61,924 nt of DNA from Desulfocapsa sp. (GTDB lineage Bacteria > Desulfobacterota > Desulfobulbia > Desulfobulbales > Desulfocapsaceae): contig JAQYVF010000020.1 in NCBI GenBank assembly GCA_030145625.1, forward strand, positions 1-61,924, written 5' to 3'. The notes beneath the pieces are model-generated. The model was not told the DNA's origin. It saw only the letters and a program-made list of their open reading frames with translations, and did no database searches. The position numbers and the translations under genes are program-made. Of the stretch, positions 44,942-54,474 are shown piece after piece (position 1 is the first letter of the stretch; the number at the start of each line of letters is the position of its first letter).

Positions 44942-46123
44942 ATGAACCAACAACCTGAACCATCCGATCACTCTGTTCCCCAGCCCCCGAAAAGATCAAT
45001 TTCTCCGGATCGTTCAGCTGCCGACCTGGTCGTTGGAAAAAGGTTTATCGCCCCTACTTCCGGAAACATCTACTATGAGAACAGCTTTGTCATAGAAGAT
45101 TCCTTTTACCGTTCACGTCAGCCCAAAACCACGCACTGGTCAATCGCCTGGTCCGACCTGATGATGACCATGTTTATCCTCTTTCTGTCCCTGTTTGTCT
45201 ACCAGGCGGCCCATGAGGATTTTCTCGTCAGTCACACACCGGAGGTCATCGGAGGAAGTACCACTGAGGCCCTCGACATTGAAAAAGACCGTGACCTCAT
45301 CACTCCCATCGTCCCCCTGAAGCACAAGGCCCCCCTCATCACCGCCGGAACCATCAAGAAAGTAGAAACGGTAAAAATTGCCCCCATTGACGTCGATATT
45401 GTTTTTCAGGAAAATGGTGACCTTGTACGCCAATTAACAGAACCGCCAACACAACAGGAAACGGCTGCAACTGAAACGGAAGCAACTCCCGAGGTCACCA
45501 TCAAAGAAACCATCAAGGAAGAATTTGCCCCGACTCAAAATTTCCCAATTCTTTCTTCCACAGCGGATATTATCGAACCTGCCCCACTGCTCCCTGACAA
45601 AGTGGAAGCTCCGCCTGTTGAAGAAAAGCCGGATCGATTCAGCGGGATTTATGACAAGAGCCAACTGACACTCACCACAAACAAGCTTAATGACTTTGCC
45701 TCAGTCGACCTGGTTCCGGATACCACCATGCGCATCATTCTCACCGGCGACCTGCTCTTTTCCACAGGTCAGGCAGATCTTTCGGTGGATGCCCGGGAAT
45801 CACTCAGGAAAATCGCGGCCATCATCAAAAACACCCCGTATATGATCAACGTCATAGGCCATACCGACAACCTGCCCATGCATTCCACATTATTTGCCAC
45901 CAACTGGGAACTTTCTGTGGTCAGGGCTAGCCGGGTGACCCGTTTCCTTATCGAAGAGATGGGGATGCGGCCTGAGCAATTTATCGTCAGCGGGTATGGG
46001 GCAAATCGTCCCCGCCAGCCCAACACTAACGTTATCAACCGGGCAGCAAACAGACGAGTTGAAATTATCATCTCCAAACGCATGCCACCTGCAGTCAAGG
46101 CCACATCAGAAAATCTCCTTTAA
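44942..46123 (+). CDS. MotB/OmpA-like stator protein with long cytoplasmic N-terminus
   Basis: A 393-residue protein. Residues 1-65 are polar and probably cytoplasmic; one TM helix (about 69-88) carries Asp72 in WSDLMMTMFILFLSLF, matching the proton-binding Asp of MotB. A disordered Thr/Pro/Glu-rich stalk of about 170 residues leads to an OmpA peptidoglycan-binding domain at about 265-385 (NVIGHTDNLPMHSTLFATNWELSVVRA, VSGYGANRPRQPN, NRRVEIII). It pairs with the MotA-like protein 13 bp downstream. No flagellar gene is nearby, and gene order B-A is reversed relative to motAB. Confidence 0.87.
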   Translation: MNQQPEPSDHSVPQPPKRSISPDRSAADLVVGKRFIAPTSGNIYYENSFVIEDSFYRSRQPKTTHWSIAWSDLMMTMFILFLSLFVYQAAHEDFLVSHTPEVIGGSTTEALDIEKDRDLITPIVPLKHKAPLITAGTIKKVETVKIAPIDVDIVFQENGDLVRQLTEPPTQQETAATETEATPEVTIKETIKEEFAPTQNFPILSSTADIIEPAPLLPDKVEAPPVEEKPDRFSGIYDKSQLTLTTNKLNDFASVDLVPDTTMRIILTGDLLFSTGQADLSVDARESLRKIAAIIKNTPYMINVIGHTDNLPMHSTLFATNWELSVVRASRVTRFLIEEMGMRPEQFIVSGYGANRPRQPNTNVINRAANRRVEIIISKRMPPAVKATSENLL

Positions 46124-46136
46124 CTCCGGCATTACT

Positions 46137-46940
46137 ATGAAAAATAAAAACATTATCGGTTTGCTTGCCTGTACCTTTCTCTTCTGCTTTGGCTTTACCA
46201 TAAACGGTAATCTCAGCCTCTACTTCAACATTTCAGGCCTGCTCATCGTCTTTGGAGGCACCTTTGGCGCAACGCTGCTCAGTTTCAAAACCGAACAACT
46301 GGCCATTGTCTTCAAAGTCCTGCGTACCGCTTACCGCAGCAAGACCAAGAAAGAGACTGAAATTATCCAAATCCTGATTGACCTCTCTATCAAATCAAGA
46401 ATCCAGGGAATTCTCTCCCTGCAGGATGAAGAAAATGAGACATCTATCCTTTTTCTCAGAAGAGCCCTTGGCTGTCTGGTCGATGGCTATCAGGCTGATC
46501 AAATCAGAGACATCCTCAACACTGAAATGTACTTTTTTAAAATGAGAAGAGAAGATTCTGAACGGGTACTTCGTACTATTGCCGACTTTTTCCCAGCCTT
46601 CGGCATCACAGGCAGTGTGGTTGGTCTCATTTCCATGCTTGGCGGTATAGGTGATACATCCATTATTCTCAAAGCAGTGCCCATTGCCCTCACCTCAACA
46701 TTATACGGCATAGTGTTTTCTAATTTCTTTTTTCTCCCCTTTGCAGCTTTTCTCAGAGAAAGAACAAACCAGGAATTACTGCTGCAAAAAATCATTTTGG
46801 AAGGAGTGATCGCCATTGACTCCGAACTCAACTCCGTCATCCTCAAGACAAAACTGGAATCTTTCCTAACCCCCTCAGAACGCCTGGAAACTTTGGTTTC
46901 CTATAATAAGATCAAGGAACGGTTCAACATTACTGTCTGA
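46137..46940 (+). CDS. MotA/PomA-like stator channel protein
   Basis: A 267-residue membrane protein. It starts (ATG 46137, MKNKNIIGLLACTFLF) with two helices, then a large cytoplasmic loop (AYRSKTKKETEIIQILIDLS, RRALGCLVDGYQADQIRDIL), and two C-terminal helices. The Pro residues important for the MotA torque cycle are in place (FFPAFGITGSVVGLISMLGG and NFFFLPFAAFLRERTNQ). With the preceding protein it should form a 5:2 ion-driven rotary unit. What it drives is unknown. Confidence 0.87.
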   Translation: MKNKNIIGLLACTFLFCFGFTINGNLSLYFNISGLLIVFGGTFGATLLSFKTEQLAIVFKVLRTAYRSKTKKETEIIQILIDLSIKSRIQGILSLQDEENETSILFLRRALGCLVDGYQADQIRDILNTEMYFFKMRREDSERVLRTIADFFPAFGITGSVVGLISMLGGIGDTSIILKAVPIALTSTLYGIVFSNFFFLPFAAFLRERTNQELLLQKIILEGVIAIDSELNSVILKTKLESFLTPSERLETLVSYNKIKERFNITV

Positions 46941-47145
46941 TTTCGTTTCTTAGCCCACATTTCTCGCCAAGATCATTACGATAAACTGGAAAGTGGGGTA
47001 ACCCTAAGGAACAGCGACAAAAACACTCGCACACATAGAGTCTGTATGTCGAGAATATTATCCCCCCGTAACGAGAAAAATGCTGTATTCACAGGCTTTG
47101 CCGGTAGCTTTTTATCAGCAATACGAGTTACTCATTATCTTCCTC

Positions 47146-47181
47146 AAAGTCGGATTCTTTTCCCAAAAAGAATCCGGCTTT
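47146..47181. terminator. 16-bp stem hairpin
   Basis: AAAGTCGGATTCTTTT (47146-47161) pairs with AAAAGAATCCGGCTTT (47166-47181), one G-T wobble, loop CCCA. It lies about 200 bp past the MotA-like gene. The stretch 46941-47445 holds no other evident feature except a small CTGCT/AGCAG hairpin near its end. Confidence 0.5.
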
Positions 47182-47445
47182 CAAAGTGCAATGAAAGAAC
47201 GATTGTGGTATGTTCGCGAAGTATAATACAACGTAACAGTTTACATATGGCGCTGACGATTCCACTAACCATTTGATACTGTAACAATTAACTAAATTTA
47301 CAGAGCAATCCGTCAAATGGCCGTGGTCTTTATGGTATCAGGAGTACGGATCTAAGGCCTGCTTAAAAGAGCAGACCCAAAGGGATGCTTGAGAACTCTT
47401 ACACAAGAACTCTCCGCAATTCCCCTTTGGTACAGGAGAAAAACT

Positions 47446-48378
47446 TTGAATAGAAAAATAGCTATCCCACTTATTTTCATTGCCCTTCTTATCCTTTCAG
47501 GTTGTGCTGCGTCATCCATCAGTACAGCTGAAAAGAAAGGAGCAAGACCTCTCAATGCAGAAGAAATCTTTAACCTTGTCAGCGACAATACCCTGCACAT
47601 GGTTGCCTCTGACTTTGATGCCCAGGTCTTTTGCAGTCAGGATGGTTCACTGTCTGCAAAATCCCTTGTCAGCTCTGTCCTCGATAACGGAAGTTGGGAT
47701 ATCAAAAGTGATAACAAGCTCTGTATGAAATTTACTGTCTGGTATTATGGAGATGTAAACTGCTTTTCCGTCTATCAGGATGGAGAAACGAATCGATATT
47801 TGTTCTTTACCAACAATGGCGCTTTGGCTTTTACCGTCACCGCCGCCACCGGTAACTCTCAAAATCTAAAGCTCAAAGCACAAAAAGGAAAAGATACGAC
47901 TTTTCTTCGTTCAAGTCTTAAACAGAATCAAGGCACAAAGCCTTACCGCACTGCGCCTGTTGCCTCATCAGCACCTGCTTCACCTCCAGACCCGGTTACT
48001 GCCAGCGGCCCTGGAGCTTCCCGTGAAGAAATCCGCCACACAGTAATGAGCATAGCCAAAGATTGTCCCGGCTGTAACCTCGAAGAAGCGGACCTTCGCA
48101 AAGCAGATTTGGTTGCTGCAAACCTAAAAGGTGCCAATCTAAGCGGAGCCGATCTCAGTCGCGCCAACCTGAGAAGAGCAAACCTTGAAGGTGCAGACCT
48201 TTCAGGCGCCACTCTCCTCAGCGCGAACATGCCTGGAGCAAACCTGAAGGATGCAGACCTTACCGGGGCAGACTTCACTGGATCAAACCTGATTCATGCC
48301 GACTTCACCGATGCCGCCATGGACAATATCATTCTGGAAAACACTCTCATGGAGGGTGTAAAGGGGTTGAAACAATAA
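47446..48378 (+). CDS. Pentapeptide-repeat lipoprotein
   Basis: A 310-residue lipoprotein. I start it at the TTG at 47446, because AGGAG lies 7 bases upstream and it directly gives a lipoprotein signal with lipobox LSGC (Cys20); an earlier TTG at 47389 adds 19 polar residues and lacks such a site. Residues about 40-150 form an unrecognised domain with two Cys (SDNTLHMVASDFDAQVFCS, KFTVWYYGDVNCFSVY); a Pro/Ala/Ser linker follows, then about 18 pentapeptide A(D/N)LxX repeats at about 205-300 (ADLRKADLVAANLKGANLS), a right-handed beta helix. Function unknown. Confidence 0.83.
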   Translation: MNRKIAIPLIFIALLILSGCAASSISTAEKKGARPLNAEEIFNLVSDNTLHMVASDFDAQVFCSQDGSLSAKSLVSSVLDNGSWDIKSDNKLCMKFTVWYYGDVNCFSVYQDGETNRYLFFTNNGALAFTVTAATGNSQNLKLKAQKGKDTTFLRSSLKQNQGTKPYRTAPVASSAPASPPDPVTASGPGASREEIRHTVMSIAKDCPGCNLEEADLRKADLVAANLKGANLSGADLSRANLRRANLEGADLSGATLLSANMPGANLKDADLTGADFTGSNLIHADFTDAAMDNIILENTLMEGVKGLKQ

Positions 48379-48379
48379 T

Positions 48380-51300
48380 ATGAGTGCCGGCTTTACCCAC
48401 CTTCACGTTCACACCCAGTACTCCCTGCTGGATGGGGCCATCCGTCTCCCGGATCTCCTGGCCAAATGCAAAGAATACGGGATGGACTCCGTGGCCATGA
48501 CAGACCATGGAGCCATGTATGGGGCCCTGGAGTTTTATCTCAAGGCTAAGGCCAAAGGAATCAAACCCATTGTCGGCTGCGAATTTTACATCGCACCCGG
48601 TAACCGCGCAGAAAAAGATCCAACAGCTCCCACCAAGGCCTATCATATCGTTCTGCTAGCCATGAATTACACAGGCTATAGAAACCTGATGAAACTGGCA
48701 GGCATAGCCCAGTTTGAAGGTTTTTACTCAAGACCCCGGATTGACTTGGAAGTGCTGGCCGAAAACAATGAGGGATTGATCGCACTTACCGCCTGCCTGC
48801 ATGGAGAAATTCCCTGGCTCATAACCCACACCGGTATTGATGCAGCACGAAAAAAGGCGCAGCAATTTCTCGACATTTTCGGCGATCGACTTTACTTTGA
48901 ACTCCAGGAAAACTCCATCCCCGAACAGCAAAAAGTCAATGCCGGACTCAAGAAGCTGGCAGCTGAAATGGGCGTTAAAATCGTGGCCACCAACGACTGC
49001 CATTATTTAAATCAGCAAGACTCCCATGCCCATGAAGTCCTGCTCTGCATCCAAACCGGCAAAACCATCAACGACCCCAAACGCTTTCGCTTTTCTTCCA
49101 ATGATTTCTACTTTAAATCGCCTGAAGAGATGAAAAAGAGCTTTGCTCACTCTCCGGAAGCTGTTGCAAACACCATGGAGGTAGCTGAGCGATGCAACCT
49201 GGAGATAAACCTCGACGACTATCACTTTCCTGAATTCACCGTACCCGAGGGTGAAACCCTGGAGTCCATGTTTATTAAAGACTGCTGGGATGGACTCAGA
49301 GACCGATTTGCTGCCATGCGCAAGGCTGGCACTTTCAGCAAGGAAATAGAAGAGCAGTACAAAAAGCGATTAGAATTTGAAATCGAAATCATCAACTCCA
49401 TGGGATTTCCAGGCTACTTTCTCATTGTTGCAGATTTTATCAACTGGGCCAAAGATCAAGAGATCCCTGTAGGACCTGGCCGTGGCTCCGGTGCCGGCAG
49501 CCTGGCAGCCTATGCTATGCGCATCACCAATATCGACCCCATCCCCTATGGTCTCATATTTGAGCGTTTCCTAAACCCGGAACGAGTGAGCATGCCTGAC
49601 TTTGATGTGGATTTTTGTCAGGACCGACGTGGGGAAGTTATCGAATACGTGCGCCAAAAGTACGGCGGCGCTGCCCATGTTGCCCAGATCATCACCTACG
49701 GCTCCATGAAGGCCAGGGGCGTAATCCGCGATGTGGGCAGGGCACTTGATATTCCTTTTAGCGAAGTGGATAAGATTGCCAAGCTCATCCCCGAGCAACT
49801 GAAGATGACCATCGACAAGGCCTTTGTCGAGGAACCACGTCTCCAGGATGCAGCCGACAGAGACCCGCGTATCGCCGAGCTGCTGAAAGTGGCCCAGACT
49901 CTCGAAGGATTGGCCAGACATACTTCCACCCATGCCGCCGGAGTAGTGGTCTCCCCAAAACCCATGGTGGAGTACCTGCCCACCTGTAAGGGAAAAGAAG
50001 GAGAGACGCTCACCCAGTACGACATGAAGCATACCGAGAAAACCGGCCTCATTAAATTTGATTTTCTCGGTCTCAAAACACTCACCGTTATCGACTATGC
50101 CCTCAAACATATCAAGGCTGACATCGGCACGGATCTTGACATTGATGCCCTGCCCATGGACGATGTCAAAACCTTTCAGCTTCTCTGTTCCGGTGACGCA
50201 TTAGGCGTTTTCCAGCTGGAGAGCTCCGGTATGCGTGAGCTCCTGGTAAAAATGGCGCCGGAACAGTTCAGTGATCTCATTGCCCTGGTGGCCCTCTATC
50301 GTCCCGGTCCACTGGATTCCGGTATGGTTGATGATTTTGTCGAGACCAAACACGGCAGGGCAACAGCCAACTACCCCCTGCCCCAGATCAAGCCTGTCCT
50401 GGAAGAGACTTACGGAGTCATTGTTTACCAGGAACAGGTAATGAAGATTGCCAATATCCTCGCCAGCTACACCTTAGGTGATGCCGATATCCTGCGCCGG
50501 GCTATGGGTAAAAAGATCGTCGAGGTCATGGACGATGAAAAAGTCAAATTTATGGCCGGGGCCAGGAAGAATCAAATTGATGAGAAAAAGGCCGAAGTTG
50601 TTTTTGACCTGATGGCCAAATTTGCCGGCTATGGTTTTAACAAATCCCATTCGGCAGCCTACGCTCTTATCTCCTATCAGACCGCCTACCTCAAAGCCCA
50701 CTATCCGTCCCAGTTCATGGCAGCGCTGCTCTCCTGCGACATGAACAACACCGATAAGATAGTACTCTATATAAATGAGTGCAGAGAACATGATATCGAG
50801 GTCCTCCCTCCTGATATCAACGAATCCATCATCAACTTCAGTGTTCGTAACGACCGCATTCGTTTTGGCCTTGCAGCTGTCAAGAATGTGGGCAAAGCAG
50901 CTCTGGAATCAATCATCCACGAACGGGAAGAAAACGGCAAATACAGCTCCCTGGAAGACTTTTGTAACCGTGTGGATTCAAGAAAAGTCAACTCTCGCGT
51001 CATTGAAAGTCTGATTAAATCTGGTTCCTTTGACTCTCTGGGCTGCAGACGATCTCAGCTTATGGCCACCCTTGAACAGGCCATGGATAAGGCCAAGGCC
51101 GTACAGCGTGATAAACAGAGCGGACAGATGTCTCTCTTTGCCCTTTCCCCAACAACGGATACTGTTGATAAAAGTGCAATCATTCTTCCCGACATTCCGG
51201 AATGGGAAGAACGTGACAAACTGGCCAAAGAGAAAGAGACCGTAGGGTTCTATCTCACCGGCCATCCGCTGGATCTGGCCATCCATGAAATAAAAACCGT

Positions 51301-51898
51301 GGCAGACACAGATATCGCCGGTCTTGCCGAATATGGAGAAGACCAACCGGTACGGGTAGGCGGCCTGATCCGCAGTTGTAAACAGTTGAAGAGTAAAAAA
51401 GGCGATCCCATGGCCTTCATCACCGTGGAGGACCTCCTCAACTCCGTCGAGGTCATTGTCTTCCCCGACACCTTTTCCAGATGCTATCAGATTCTCTCTT
51501 CTTCAGAACCGATTATCGTCCAAGGCACAGTGCAAAACGATGAACGGGGTGCAAAGATCATTGCCGAATCCCTTGAACTGCTCCCTGCTGCCAGAGAAAA
51601 CCATACTGAATCAATTCGAATTCAGTTGAAGAGTGACAAAATAAGCAGGAAACGGTTGGAATCATTGAAACGGATCCTGTACCAGTATCACGGCAACTGC
51701 CCCCTCTTTCTGACCATGCATTTTGCCGGTCAGGGAGAAGTAGATATAGAGATCATGAAAGACCTCACGATACGACCTTGTCGGGAATTTACAGAAGAGA
51801 CAGAAAAAATACTGGGATACAAGGCCCTTTCCTACAAAAAGAAAACGCTTACAAGCGGCGGGCGACGAAAGCGATGGGGACAGCCCGGAGCACAGTGA
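48380..51898 (+). CDS. dnaE: DNA polymerase III subunit alpha
   Basis: A 1172-residue replicative polymerase, near the E. coli length of 1160. N-terminal PHP domain (FTHLHVHTQYSLLDGA, DHGAMYG), then the polymerase core with the catalytic Asp residues in MPDFDVDFCQDRRGEVIEYV, GPGRGSGAGSLAAYA, AGVVVSP, thumb and fingers with YQEQVMKIA and FNKSHSAAYALISYQTAYLKAHYP, then a helix-hairpin-helix and an OB fold (PVRVGGLIRSCKQLKSKKGDPMAF), ending in a beta-binding region. It starts 1 bp after the pentapeptide gene stop. Confidence 0.98.
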   Translation: MSAGFTHLHVHTQYSLLDGAIRLPDLLAKCKEYGMDSVAMTDHGAMYGALEFYLKAKAKGIKPIVGCEFYIAPGNRAEKDPTAPTKAYHIVLLAMNYTGYRNLMKLAGIAQFEGFYSRPRIDLEVLAENNEGLIALTACLHGEIPWLITHTGIDAARKKAQQFLDIFGDRLYFELQENSIPEQQKVNAGLKKLAAEMGVKIVATNDCHYLNQQDSHAHEVLLCIQTGKTINDPKRFRFSSNDFYFKSPEEMKKSFAHSPEAVANTMEVAERCNLEINLDDYHFPEFTVPEGETLESMFIKDCWDGLRDRFAAMRKAGTFSKEIEEQYKKRLEFEIEIINSMGFPGYFLIVADFINWAKDQEIPVGPGRGSGAGSLAAYAMRITNIDPIPYGLIFERFLNPERVSMPDFDVDFCQDRRGEVIEYVRQKYGGAAHVAQIITYGSMKARGVIRDVGRALDIPFSEVDKIAKLIPEQLKMTIDKAFVEEPRLQDAADRDPRIAELLKVAQTLEGLARHTSTHAAGVVVSPKPMVEYLPTCKGKEGETLTQYDMKHTEKTGLIKFDFLGLKTLTVIDYALKHIKADIGTDLDIDALPMDDVKTFQLLCSGDALGVFQLESSGMRELLVKMAPEQFSDLIALVALYRPGPLDSGMVDDFVETKHGRATANYPLPQIKPVLEETYGVIVYQEQVMKIANILASYTLGDADILRRAMGKKIVEVMDDEKVKFMAGARKNQIDEKKAEVVFDLMAKFAGYGFNKSHSAAYALISYQTAYLKAHYPSQFMAALLSCDMNNTDKIVLYINECREHDIEVLPPDINESIINFSVRNDRIRFGLAAVKNVGKAALESIIHEREENGKYSSLEDFCNRVDSRKVNSRVIESLIKSGSFDSLGCRRSQLMATLEQAMDKAKAVQRDKQSGQMSLFALSPTTDTVDKSAIILPDIPEWEERDKLAKEKETVGFYLTGHPLDLAIHEIKTVADTDIAGLAEYGEDQPVRVGGLIRSCKQLKSKKGDPMAFITVEDLLNSVEVIVFPDTFSRCYQILSSSEPIIVQGTVQNDERGAKIIAESLELLPAARENHTESIRIQLKSDKISRKRLESLKRILYQYHGNCPLFLTMHFAGQGEVDIEIMKDLTIRPCREFTEETEKILGYKALSYKKKTLTSGGRRKRWGQPGAQ

Positions 51899-51903
51899 GG
51901 ACT

Positions 51904-53388
51904 ATGACGACAAAACAATCCGATAACATACTACCGTTGCACACAAAAGATACCTCCACAGCAAGTCTGCGGATAAAGAACAGAGACGTCTTTCGTATTC
52001 TCTTTATCAGCATGATCCTCTTTGGCCTTCTCATGGGCCTCGCCTTCCCCCCCCTGGTAAAATTACATTTTAACGACACCAGGCCCACATCCCTCAGCTT
52101 CACCCTGATGTGTATTTCTGCCGGAATCACTGTGGGAATTGCAAACTATATCCTTTTTTCCATATTTATCTCCAAGGAACTCCGCTATCTGGTGGAAGGC
52201 ATGAACCGGGTCAACGAGTACATCAGTGCTGCCCTGTTCAGCAAACATATCCATACTGGAACGTTCGAGATAGAAGTTAAATCAAGTGACATGATCGGCC
52301 AGGTAACCATGGCCTTCAATACCATGGGCAGAACTGTGGAGCAACGGTTGCTCAATGAAACACGTTTCAGAAACCTGATCTCCGATCTCTCCGCCAATGT
52401 TGCCCTGGACAAGACCGCTGAAATAATCCTTAAATACTTTATTGAGGCCACCTGTATGACTTCCGGCCTCTTGTATGGAAAAATAGAAAATGAGATGACC
52501 CTGCTCTCAAGCAAGGGTTTTGATACGGATGATAAACTCCCCCGCAAGCTGGAAAGCTGGCAGGGACCGATCAATGATGCCATTAAATCCGGTGAACCAT
52601 ATACCCTCGACACCGAAGCCAACCACATAAACTGGATAAGCACCACCACTCCATACGGCAGCATCAGACCCAAACTCATTCGAATAATCCCTTTGATTGC
52701 CGAAAAGAGCACCGTGGGCCTGATTATTGCCGCCTGTGGCCACAGCCGGGAACCGGAAAGCATTGAGCTGGAAACACTGAAAACCTACTCTTCCTATATG
52801 GCACCCTACCTCCAAAATTCCCTCCTCCACAACAAAATACAGGAAATGGCCTCTTACGACTTCTTGACCCATGTCCTGAACCGTCGTTTTGGTCTGATAC
52901 GGCTGCACGAGGAATTTTCCACTGCACTACGCCACCGCAGTGATCTCAGCGTTGTCATGATAGATATCGATAAATTCAAAAACATCAATGACACTCACGG
53001 TCACGATGCAGGAGATCAGGTACTGAAGACCGTGACCTCCACTCTCTCCCTGCATCTCCGCAACGAGGAAATCATCTGCCGTTATGGTGGAGAAGAATTT
53101 CTTGTCATCCTACCCATGACCAACCTCAACAAGGCCGGGCTGGTAGCAGAACGTTTAAGGGATTTAGTGGAACAACAGACCTTCTATTACAAAGACAAGG
53201 TCATTCTGGTCACCATCAGTCTCGGGGTCAGCAGCCTCTCATCTCTGGTAACCCAAAATGAAAACGACTTGATCAATACTGCGGACACAGCCTTGTATCA
53301 CACAAAAAAGATGGGCCGCAATCAAGTCTCCATCTTCCGCAACAACGAGGCCGTTCTTCTCCCGAGAAACAAGCCCACCCGTGTCTGA
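51904..53388 (+). CDS. Diguanylate cyclase with HAMP and GAF-like domains
   Basis: A 494-residue membrane protein. Two TM helices (about 32-52 and 66-90), a HAMP-like region (ELRYLVEGMNRVNEYISAAL to about 150), a GAF-like region at about 160-320 (LDKTAEIILKYFIEATCMTSGLLYG), and a GGDEF domain at about 330-480 with motif GGEEF, so c-di-GMP synthesis is expected. The inhibitory I-site is not canonical: five residues before the motif the sequence is RNEE, not RxxD. It begins 5 bp after dnaE, likely in the same transcript; a functional link is not evident. Confidence 0.92.
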   Translation: MTTKQSDNILPLHTKDTSTASLRIKNRDVFRILFISMILFGLLMGLAFPPLVKLHFNDTRPTSLSFTLMCISAGITVGIANYILFSIFISKELRYLVEGMNRVNEYISAALFSKHIHTGTFEIEVKSSDMIGQVTMAFNTMGRTVEQRLLNETRFRNLISDLSANVALDKTAEIILKYFIEATCMTSGLLYGKIENEMTLLSSKGFDTDDKLPRKLESWQGPINDAIKSGEPYTLDTEANHINWISTTTPYGSIRPKLIRIIPLIAEKSTVGLIIAACGHSREPESIELETLKTYSSYMAPYLQNSLLHNKIQEMASYDFLTHVLNRRFGLIRLHEEFSTALRHRSDLSVVMIDIDKFKNINDTHGHDAGDQVLKTVTSTLSLHLRNEEIICRYGGEEFLVILPMTNLNKAGLVAERLRDLVEQQTFYYKDKVILVTISLGVSSLSSLVTQNENDLINTADTALYHTKKMGRNQVSIFRNNEAVLLPRNKPTRV

Positions 53389-53573
53389 CCGAACATACTG
53401 AAATTCCAATTCAAAGCAAGTGGGTTGGCCAGCTCGGATTGTAAGAAAAAAAGCAGGTATTAGTCATCCAAGAGCTAAATATACAAGTAGTTGGCTCTAT
53501 AAACAGGAACAGCTTCAGCAGCGAACAAACACAGCCCCCAGTTACAATAGATAGGCGGACCGAACCAGGCCCT

Positions 53574-53600
53574 GTTCGCGGATAAATCCGCTCCTACAGG
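53574..53600. repeat. REP-like palindrome (copy 1)
   Basis: A 27-base unit whose exact reverse complement occurs at 61207-61233. The core GCGGATAAATCCGC is a stem-loop; flanking it is the conserved GGAGC head (as complement GCTCC). The rest of the 325-bp stretch 53389-53712 shows no gene. Confidence 0.75.
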
Positions 53601-53712
53601 AAAGACAAAGCCCTTTTACTCTCTTCCCGCCGACCACACTGCATCCCTGTCGAGACACCAACAACATGGACAACATGGGATTCACCTGAAAAACGATTGC
53701 AATCTCTTTTTC

Positions 53713-54237
53713 TCAAAAACAGAGCCCGCAGTCGGGACAGGTGCTGGAATCTGTTGAAAAGGCAAAGCCACAGGCAGGACAGGTGGTCTCTTCTGCTCCC
53801 CGGTCATAGACTGCATGGATGTTACTCAAATCATGGGAGTCCAGCGCCGTGGTTCTTTTGAACTCATTGGCCAGGACAGCCATGGCCTCTTGCCCATCCT
53901 CCACCCTGATCTGCAGAAGAACTTCCCCCCCGCCACAACAACCCTTCCCGCATGTCCCTTTTTCTCCGGCAATCAAGGAAGGAATTTTCTTTGCTGCAAG
54001 GATAGTCTGCAAATGTTTCATCTCCCCCAGAGGGCCTTTCCTGATATCAGCCAATTCATCATCACTTGACAGCTCCATGGACCGTGAAGCAAGCACATTG
54101 GTCCTCTCCTCTTCCACGGCCAGTTTTTCACTACCTGTGATAAGAGGTACCTCACAAGAAGCACAAGTTGTCATCTCCTCTCTGTACTCCTCATCACAAC
54201 GTGGGCAATATTTCAAATCCGGATCAGTAAAACGCAT
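53713..54237 (-). CDS. Double zinc-ribbon protein of unknown function
   Basis: A 174-residue cytoplasmic protein. The N-terminus has one zinc ribbon (CPRCDEEYREEMTTCASC) and the C-terminus another (CPACGFAF, then CPDCGLCF). Between them is a DUF2007-like region (EMKHLQTILAAKKIPSLIAGEK) followed by a Cys-rich CGKGCC turn and LLQIRVEDGQEAMAVLANEF. Nothing indicates a substrate. ATG 54237 is the only in-frame start near the first ribbon. The 237 bp after its start show no other gene. Confidence 0.72.
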   Translation of the reverse strand: MRFTDPDLKYCPRCDEEYREEMTTCASCEVPLITGSEKLAVEEERTNVLASRSMELSSDDELADIRKGPLGEMKHLQTILAAKKIPSLIAGEKGTCGKGCCGGGEVLLQIRVEDGQEAMAVLANEFKRTTALDSHDLSNIHAVYDRGAEETTCPACGFAFSTDSSTCPDCGLCF

Positions 54238-54474
54238 ACTATTTCTCGATTCTATGCAGATTGGGTTTCATTCCTCAAGTCCAATCCACTGTTAATTGTT
54301 ACAAAAAGCATTTATCCAATTGTGAAATTCCAGCAAAACAAAAAACTTCATATGCGAGGTGTTGTTCTACCCGATTATGGGTACAAATTTTCAATCATTG
54401 CACCATACGTTCAGCAAACCGCAATGACTGCAAACTAAGTAACACCGAAGCAGATAAAGAGTTTTACAGCGCCA

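Noticed and set aside
44942-46940. Zorya-type defence system suggested by a MotA/MotB-like pair
   Set aside because: No zorC, zorD or zorE homologs follow; the neighbours are an SDR enzyme and a pentapeptide lipoprotein.
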